In this document: positions 56,901 through 64,000 of the stretch, piece after piece | Numbering within the stretch: the first letter of the stretch is position 1 | Layout of the letters: each line of letters starts with the position of its first letter | Assembly: GCA_036785705.1 (NCBI GenBank) | Contig: JAWUZG010000177.1 | Span: 434,001 to 498,000, forward strand | DNA: 64,000 nt | From: Acanthornis magna | Taxonomy: Eukaryota; Chordata; Aves; Passeriformes; Acanthizidae | Reading direction: 5' to 3' | Position numbers and translations under genes: made by a program | Notes under the pieces: generated by a model | What the model saw: the letters and a program-made list of their open reading frames with translations, nothing else | Told to the model about the DNA's origin: nothing | Database searches by the model: none

Positions 56901-57215
56901 ATCCTACACAGTTATCCCAAATATCCTACACAGTTATCCCAAATATCCTACACGGTTATCCCAAATATCCTACACAGTTATCCCATATATGCTATACAGT
57001 TATCCCAAATATCCTACACAGTTATCCTGAATATCCTACACAGTTATCCCTAATATCCTACACAGTGATCCCAAATATCCTACCTAGTTATCCCAAATAT
57101 CCTGCATAGTTATCCCAAATATCCTACACCGTTATCCCACCGTATCCTACACAGTTATCCCTACACAGTTATCCCAAATACCCTACACAGTTATCCCATC
57201 TATCCTACAGTTTTC
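53932..57215. repeat. 22-bp minisatellite, about 150 copies (3.3 kb)
   Basis: Core CCCAAATATCCTACACAG plus TTAT. Occasional 12-bp CCTACACAGTTA-type insertions and 19-bp CAGTTATCCCAAATATCCT variants occur. Blocks of distinctive variants (TTACCCC, TTATTCCGAAT, CAGTGATCCC, CTGCATAG, CCACCGTATCC) recur in the same order at about 55304, 55758 and 56413, showing higher-order duplication. The opening 1.1 kb holds a 434-codon plus frame because the CCTACACAG and CCGACACAG variants carry no stop in that frame. Not a gene. Confidence 0.98.
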
Positions 57216-57909
57216 CCCCCACAAAAATATCCTACAACAACTATCCTGCTCTACCCGTCCCACCTCTCAGAAAATCTTTACTAATTTCCGTATTAATTCA
57301 TATAAAATCTAAAAAACTCCCTCCTCTGCCTTGGTGCTGCACGAACATGAATTTTAAGATCGCTTTCTCCATTACCGACAGTAAAGGATCTCACTGCGTG
57401 AGAAACTGGGGATAGCCTGAGGGGAGATTTAATGAATGTATCCACAATTTCTAGAAAGGGAAAAAGGAGAAAAGATTCTGCCGAACATGGAAAGAATCGA
57501 CTTGCCCTCTTCGTTAACGTGCCATCGAAATTTTGAATCATGGATTTGAGAAGTTAATGTAACTCTCAAAACCACAGCGAGTGCTTCCATCCTGTTTCCT
57601 GACCGAAAAACACACGGAAATTTCCCATCAGAGCTCAGAGATTTCAATGCGAACACATCCTCGCGAACCAACCCGCGATTCCGAGCTTGTAAAAACACAC
57701 AGATATCACACCGCTGCCTTCACAATGAATCCTCATCCGCTCCGAAGTGCACCATTAATATTTCATCCGGCCCTGTTGAGCTCCCGCGCTCCTAATGGAC
57801 TGCGCTGATCAAAGGAACGAAGTTAAATATCCGCGGTGCCGCAGGGAAAACCAAAGTTGTCACGTCTGAAGTGACAATCACAGGTAAACACACTGAGAAA
57901 TGCCTGTGG

Positions 57910-58463
57910 GGAATTCTGAGATTCCGAAGGAGAATGGGAGAATGGCCAAAGGATTCTCTGACTTTAGAGATGAAGAGCAGCTGGGAAAGGGGAGCTGTTG
58001 CCCACCCAAGTGCTCTCAGATCTGGAAGGGGATGGTTTTAAGGTCCCTCTGAGATTCCAAAGGAGAAAGAGAGAATGGCCAAAGGATTCTCTGATTTTAG
58101 AGGTGCAGAACAAGTGGGACAGGGGAGCTGTTGCCCACCCAAGTGCTCTCAGATCGGGAACGGGATGGTTTTAAGGTCCCTCTGAGATTCCAGAGGAGAA
58201 CGAGAGAATGGCCAAAGGATTGTCTGGTTTATTTAGAGATGCAGAACAAGTGGGACAGAGGGAGCTGCTGCCCACCCAAGTGCTCTCAAAGCTGGAAAGG
58301 GTTGATTTTAAGGTCCCTCTGAAATTTCAAAGGAGAACGGGAGAATGGCCAAAGGACTCTCTGATTTGTTTGGAGGTGCAGAGCAACTGGGACAAGGGGA
58401 GCTGCTGCCCACCCAAGTCCTCTCAAAGCTGGAACCGGATGATTTTAAGGTCCCTCAATTCCT
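57910..58463. repeat. 133-137-bp tandem repeat, 4 copies
   Basis: Each copy runs from CTGAGATTCC through GAGAATGGCCAAAGGATTCT, GGAGCTGTTGCCCACCCAAG and TGCTCTCAGATC to TTTTAAGGTCCCTC. Starts are near 57916, 58049, 58182 and 58319. The AAGGTCCCTCTGAGATTCC joint resembles a CR1 terminus, so the unit may derive from one. Confidence 0.93.
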
Positions 58464-58518
58464 TGGACAAAGCAGGGGAAAGTCCAACAGATTTCCTGAG
58501 TGAGCTCTGCCCCTGCAG

Positions 58519-58935
58519 TGATGCCTTCAAGTATTTCTAGTTTTTTCTCTTCATGTATCTGTAACTTGCTGCAGTTTTGTGCTTCTCACAAAGTGCTGAA
58601 ATCCTCTGTCCCAGCACCTTTGGCCAAACAAAGCTCTCTGAACACAGATCCAAGGACATTCATTGCCTTAAGGCCTGAAAATATGTAAACAACTATGAGC
58701 TGGGGGAGCAGGCCTGGGGTGGTGAACATCATCACCTGAGGGTGCATTGGAGAATTAAGGGCCAATCTGCTAATGGACAGAACTTGTAAAAGGTGAAGGG
58801 CTCGTGACCCAGTGTCCATTTTGGGTGTAGTCCCTGGGAGGGACTTTTGCTTGCCCCAATGTACCTTGAAGGTCCCGAATAAATTAGTCCACATTTTATA
58901 CTTCTAATTTGTTTTGGCCTCTCTTTCAGGCATCA
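58519..58935 (+). mobile_element. LTR, plus orientation, arm B of an inverted pair
   Basis: 417 bp with a perfect terminal inverted repeat TGATGCCT...AGGCATCA and an AATAAA signal at 58878-58883, 52 bases before the end, as in an R-U5 region. It is the inverted counterpart of 10279-10696. No internal viral sequence is attached and I see no clear target duplication (CTGCAG before, CAGCCC after). It lies sense-opposite to CHCHD3 within its intron. Confidence 0.85.
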
Positions 58936-59502
58936 CAGCCCTCAGCGAATCCATCCGGACCAAGCCCTGGCGGAAGGAACCGAGCAAAGAAAAGAGTTCA
59001 TTAAAAAGGAACAGGATTTGGGACGTGCAAGACAAACACAGACTGGAAAGATTTTTCCAAGTCTCTTCAGCAGTGTCTCCTCCTGCCTGAAGCAGCTCTG
59101 TGCACTCAGAATCCACACTGGCTCCAAGCTAAGAGGTGACAGCAGCATTTCCATGCTGGAAAATGCACCTGCACTTGGCTTGTGGAGAGAAATGCATTTG
59201 GGATCAGACCCCTCTGCCTGAATCACTCAAAAAAACTCACTGTGTGTGAGGAGGTACAAGAGAAGAAAGAAATCAGACCTCTGAGTGCCTCTGTTGCTGA
59301 GAAAAGCTCAGTGGCTGAGTTTATTTAAAATCCTTTAATTCCGATCATCATTTACAAACAGCTCGCACCTCTCTAAGGGATGTCAGGAGGAACTTGGGGC
59401 CATCATCCCCATGTGACAAAAAATTAATGATACCACCGGCAACATCAGCAAACAATCCTGCAGGGATTCCTTCCTGACAAAGCACCACCTCTATTTGCTG
59501 TA

Positions 59503-59551
59503 TTTGTAAGAGAAAAGATTTGTAAGAGAAAAGATTTGTAAGAGAAAAGAT
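59503..59551. repeat. 16-bp tandem repeat, 3 copies
   Basis: TTTGTAAGAGAAAAGA repeated three times without change. Confidence 0.95.
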
Positions 59552-59780
59552 GAATTCAGGATGGTTCTGTGCAGGGCTCACTGTCCTTGGCTGAGCAAAA
59601 GAAGCTTCATTAAAGGTGGAAAGCTGCAGGCTCTGCCCAAGGGTTTTAGTGGCTTCCTATTTTCTGTTCTTGAAAAAAATAGAAAAAATGGTATGTTGGA
59701 CTTCAGAAATAACTGATAATCTGACTTTTAACATTGGTTTTTGACAGCAGCTGATGTGAATTCGGGGATGGGCTGAAGGT

Positions 59781-59839
59781 CCAGGGAAGGTGACACTGGA
59801 TGGGCTTTAAGGTCCCTTCCAACCCAAACCCTTCTGGGA
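59781..59839 (+). mobile_element. CR1 LINE terminal fragment
   Basis: ACTGGATGGGCTTTAAGGTC to CCCAAACCCTTCTGGGAATT. Only about 60 bp remain. Confidence 0.9.
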
Positions 59840-60373
59840 ATTGATGTTATTTAAGGTACAAAGGGAACTGCCACAAACTCAAAGTTTGGACCTGCACAAG
59901 CAGAAATAAAGCACAAATTCTCTGCCTGGCTCTCTCCAACAAGGGTTTCTATGTGAGGGGAACATGATGGTTACTGAGGATATTTGCATGAAGAAACAAT
60001 CAATATTCCTAATTTACAGTGCAGAAGAGCCCTTCAAATTCCCCATATGTGCCCCAACATCAGAAGGGTAACGAGGACAGGGAAATAAAGCCACACTTCC
60101 CTGGACTCAGTCCAATGTCATCAATAAAAAGCTGATTTTTTCTCTATTCTGCTTTTTTTTTCCTCACTGTCCAGATGATTGGCACCACAGCTTTGTGAGC
60201 CAATTCTATCTGAATATCTAAGTTATCACACATTTAAAAGTTAGAACAATTTATCAGTGTTGCTATGCTTTTAATGTGGTTTCATTACACAGCTCACAGC
60301 AACATCAGTCAGAACATAAAGGAAATATTGCTAATATTCCAAATATTCACAGCTGAGCATCAAACAGAACTTC

Positions 60374-60423
60374 ACGTGGAACTGGATGATTCTTAAGGCC
60401 CTTTCCAGCCCAAACCACTCTGA
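60374..60423 (+). mobile_element. CR1 LINE terminal fragment
   Basis: GTGGAACTGGATGATTCTTA and CCTTTCCAGCCCAAACCACT. About 50 bp remain. Confidence 0.85.
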
Positions 60424-63400
60424 TTTTCTGCTAATAACAACTCCTTGAATTCTATTTTCAGGAAACACTAATGAAGGAGGTTTTGAGATACAGAAATCCT
60501 AATTAAAGGAAGATGTGATATTGATGATTTGTAATTTATTCCCATTCATTCTATGGGAATCGATGGAGAAAGTCATGTCCAAAAGGCTCATAATAAAGGG
60601 ATAAAGCCCCCCAAAAATCCATGATTCAGATTGAACACCCAAAACTTCCAGATGATGCAAAGGATCCTCAGGATTACAATTGCCAGAGTCAAAGCAAACT
60701 CTGAGGAATTAATTCCATTTTTGGGGAAAACCTCACCACCAAACTGATCAATCCCCAAGGAGGGTCCCCATCAGTTTGGTCATCTGGGGATTAAATTTTT
60801 GCCAAAAAACAGCAGCAAGCAGCAATTCCACTCTGCCTACGAGAGCAGGGCTGGAACGGCAGAATATTTAGGAAAAAGCACTAACACACAGCTATAAATT
60901 CCAAATACACCACCAGAAATCAAAACCCACGGAAGATAACAACATTTATTTTAGGCTGACTTTGCCCTCTCTCCGCTTCCTCTGCTCCTTAAATGAATAA
61001 TGAAGATGTTCCTCGGCTCCAGACACCACAGGGGAATAAAATGTCACCACGGCAGCTGCCGAATTTCCCGCTCCCAGCCCTTCAAATTAAGGGAAAAAAA
61101 ACCCACAAAACAAAGGGAGAATTCGATTAGGAAAAGTTCAAATCCTCGCCCAAAGCCCGGCTCTCCCTGCAACGTCACATTCTTTCCTTCTTGTGTAAAC
61201 TTCTCATTATAGCAGAGCCATCTCCCTAATGGGATAATTGGGGTTCTAATGGGGCTGTGGGAACATAACTCTGCTGTTGGGAGGGGCAGAGCGTCCCCAT
61301 AATGTTGTTTTAATGTGATTTGGGGACTGCCTGGGCCTGCTCATCTCGGCTTTGATCAATGGCAATCGGGGCCTCGAAGAGATGAAGCATTTGATAATTG
61401 CCAATTTGATCAATGCCAAGCGGGGCCTTCGTGGAGCTCAACATTTATCAGGGATATTTGGAATATCAGTTTAAAGCAAGAATTGCCAGGTCTCTGATAG
61501 GAATTGTGCGGGATATTTGTATTTTCCCCCTTTTAATGGGGTTAATTATTCCTAAAGACTGATGAAGCCACAGCTGACGTAATTTCAGGGATTAAATGGA
61601 GGAAGGAAAATCCGGGAAATATTTAAATATAACAACACCGTCCACTCCTGGCTCTTGGAAGAGATGCAGCTTAAAAAGTGGAAGAGATGCAGCTTAAAAA
61701 GTGGAAGAAATTCAAGCGATATCACTAAAACTTGGTGCCTAATTCTAGACATGCCTAAAATAAATTCAGACTATTTGCTAATAACACCACAATTAGATCC
61801 ATTAATCTTGCACTTGGAACCTGAAATCACAGGCAGCACATGGCTTTATGCATTAACAAAATTTAGCAGCTCAACCTTATTTAATTCTTCTTTTACAGCC
61901 AATTAAACAACTCTTTAAACACCCCTGGAGCCTCTGTCCTCTCAATCCTCATGTGCAATTAAACTGCACATGAGAAGTGCCTGGTGACACCAAAAGAGCA
62001 TCTTCAGGTCTCACTAAATCATTCCTCATTTATCCATCAGGTTCCGCAGAAGAGGCAGAGATTAAATAACAGCTCCCGAATTGGAACCTTCAGTAAAGAG
62101 ATGTGGTGTTTTAAAAGGATTTTATGTAAGGAAAAAACATTTAAATTAGGGAGTAATATTGGTATTTCAGGCACCTTTTTATTTCCTGATTTTTTTTCCT
62201 TTTTTTTTTCTTTTAAGGCAATGGACCAATACCGGATCCGCTGATTTTAAAATCCCAAATAATTTTTAGGATTTTAGGTTGAGAGTGCGAAAGCAGCACA
62301 GCAATTGCAGTGTTGCTATTACAGACCAGTAATTTAATTATAAAGAATTATAAATGATAAATAGAAATGATTTCAATTTATACCTTTAGTTTCTAGAAAA
62401 TTAAGAGAAGACCAAACTCATCACGATTCCCTCTCAGTAAATATTCCTTGATTTTTACACTTAAACACCCTTTAAAATGCTTTTTCTGGAAATTCTTTGA
62501 TGCTCAGGACAGGCTCCTGCTCTATCATTTGTGCAAAAAGGAACCCAAAGTATTTGATTTATTTAGGAAATCGTTTGTGTATCAGGAGGAAAAACCCAAT
62601 CCCAAACCCATTTCCCACCTCTGACCACTAAAATACCTCAAATCCCAACAAAACCTTCTTTTGGAATAATGAAAGTGAAATGAGGCAATCCTTTGATTTC
62701 AAAAGCTGAAAATATCCCATTGGAGCAGAGGAAAGAGACACCCAGATGGGAATCTCACCCCAACCTCCCTGGATTTCCAGAAATAAGGGAAAAAATCCCA
62801 AATTATGCTTAAATCATGCCTTGATCAATGCTCATCCTGTCCCTCTTGTTGAAGGGACAGATTAATTTAGTGTTCAATACACTCTGCACCATTAACCAGG
62901 ACAAGAATTTTATATATACACCAGAGAATATTCAACAATTCACGCTATTAAGAGATAAAATGTGTTTTCCTTATGCCTTAAAATTTTATTTGTACCATTA
63001 TCAGCAGCTCAGAAAGGACTTTTCTCTTCCTGCTCATGAAAAATCAAAACAAAACACAAAGCAGAAGAAAATCCCTCCACAAATCTAAAAATCACCGCAG
63101 AATAATGTATTTTCTGCAGAATGAAAGAGAAAATGGAGGTTGGGAAAAGTTCTGTATCCTCACTAAAATGATAAATGGACCCTCCTGCCTGGGAGTCCAA
63201 GGGTCACTGTCACTTTGATCCATCAATTACCAGATCTTCATTTAACTCTCTCCAGGACGAATAAAAATTATTTAATTTGACCTTCACCGTTGAGGGCAGA
63301 GTGAAATTCTTCATTTAAATCCTTCCCCTCGTGTGAGCACAATTGTAATGCAAAGTTGGAATCCCATTTTTGGTGCTCCATCAGAGAAAGGGAAATCTAT

Positions 63401-63635
63401 TTTTAGGATATTTCCTTATCAACTCTAAATTAGTAAGTGTATACTGAGTGTGCATCCAATTTCTATGCAGCTTATGGTTCCTTTAAATTATCCAAATTCC
63501 AAATTCTCCCAAATTCCCTCCTTTCAACAACCAGAGGAACTGATAGGATCTGTGAGGGAGGAAAGGGAAAATTGGGCATTTTAATGTGGGTAAAAACTCC
63601 TTCAGCTGAAAGGAAAAAAAACAGAAGGAACTCAC

Positions 63636-63706
63636 TTGAACCGAGCTGAGACTTCATCAGCAGCTTTTTGGTATTGCTCGGTGGTGACTTTGTAGAACTG
63701 GGCACT
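63636..63706 (-). CDS. CHCHD3: CHCHD3 (MIC19) exon, end of helical region
   Basis: 71 nt on the minus strand, 23 codons plus two bases of a split lysine codon. It reads SAQFYKVTTEQYQKAADEV followed by SARF-K, matching the CHCHD3 segment just before the CHCH domain (family pattern FY-x-VTTEQYQKAA). The acceptor is a strong T-rich tract TTTTTTTTTTCCAG|AGT and the donor is TTCAA|GTGAGT. Phase 2 joins exactly to the G that opens the exon at 35676, restoring Lys-Arg-Tyr-Glu. It is the third exon from the end; earlier exons, including the N-terminal DUF737-type region and the start codon, lie beyond the window. Confidence 0.95.
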
Positions 63707-64000
63707 CTGGAAAAAAAAAACAAAAAACAAAATAGATAGAGATTTCAGTTAACAGCATTTACAGACATGCTAATATCTTGTAAATAAAGCTAATGTGGAT
63801 GTTTTATCCATTTAAGTTGTTTAGAAAAAAAACCAAAACCTAACCATAAAATAACAAAGTTTCAGAAATTACTTATTTTAGAGGTGTTTTTTTTTTTTAA
63901 ATAAGTGTGTCGTTACTATGCAGAAGAAATGGTTCTTGGTGAGGAAACTCCAAAGGAACACAGGGTAAGAATCCCAGATTTAGCACAAGGTCTTCCTGGA
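63707..64000 (-). other. CHCHD3: CHCHD3 intron, partial
   Basis: 3' end of the next upstream intron in gene orientation: an acceptor tract followed by AT-rich sequence to the window edge. No further exon seen. Confidence 0.8.

Larger units (their letters stand above)
35677..63635 (-). other. CHCHD3: CHCHD3 intron (phase 2), about 28 kb
   Basis: 27959 bp between donor TTCAA|GTGAGT and acceptor CCCACAG|G. It contains no further exon that I can recognise. Its listed contents are CR1 fragments, one LTR and seven or more tandem arrays. Stretches 38220-39780, 39960-41630, 41930-43650, 45400-46400, 46820-48350, 50640-51780, 52910-53925, 57220-57900, 58940-59770 and 60430-63635 show no feature I can name apart from short low-complexity runs. 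Confidence 0.85.

Overview
The window is vertebrate nuclear DNA, almost certainly from a bird and probably a songbird. The evidence is about two dozen truncated CR1 LINE 3' ends on both strands, short solo retroviral LTRs with 6-bp target duplications, and three exons of one conserved vertebrate gene separated by long introns. Nothing in it looks bacterial: there are no operons, no CRISPR array and no compact genes.

The only protein gene I can support is CHCHD3 (MIC19, a MICOS-complex subunit of mitochondrial cristae junctions) on the minus strand. Three exons are present: 63636-63706, 35541-35676 and 30503-30526 (coding part of the last exon). The 3' UTR continues to about 29845, with a poly(A) signal at 29863-29868. 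Together they encode the C-terminal end of the helical region, the whole twin-CX9C CHCH domain and the stop codon. Upstream exons lie beyond base 64000. The splice sites and phases fit: phase 2 across the 28-kb intron, phase 0 across the 5-kb last intron.

Bases 1 to about 29840 lie downstream of the gene and look intergenic. They hold two solo LTRs of one family in direct orientation (5335-5621 and 25179-25466), one arm of an inverted LTR pair (10279-10696), an LTR-like block with tandem CCAAT boxes (from about 14879), CR1 fragments, and many tandem arrays with units of 4, 12, 16-17, 18, 24, 28, 32, 46 and 55 bp. A 0.5-kb polypurine GGAA/GGGA tract lies at 19063-19560.

Bases 30527-64000 are mostly CHCHD3 intron. 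They carry several inverted CR1 pairs, one of them about 90 bp from the penultimate exon. They also carry a 174-bp-unit array (43660-45397), an expansion born inside a CR1 tail (48633-49507), a 22-bp-unit array of about 3.3 kb with higher-order duplication (53932-57215), and a 133-137-bp array next to the second arm of the inverted LTR pair (58519-58935). Nearly every long open reading frame in the window is a by-product of tandem repeats whose unit length is a multiple of three or which lack stop triplets. I found no novel multi-gene system. The most notable features are the repeat architecture and a tandem NAGNAG splice acceptor on the last CHCHD3 exon.
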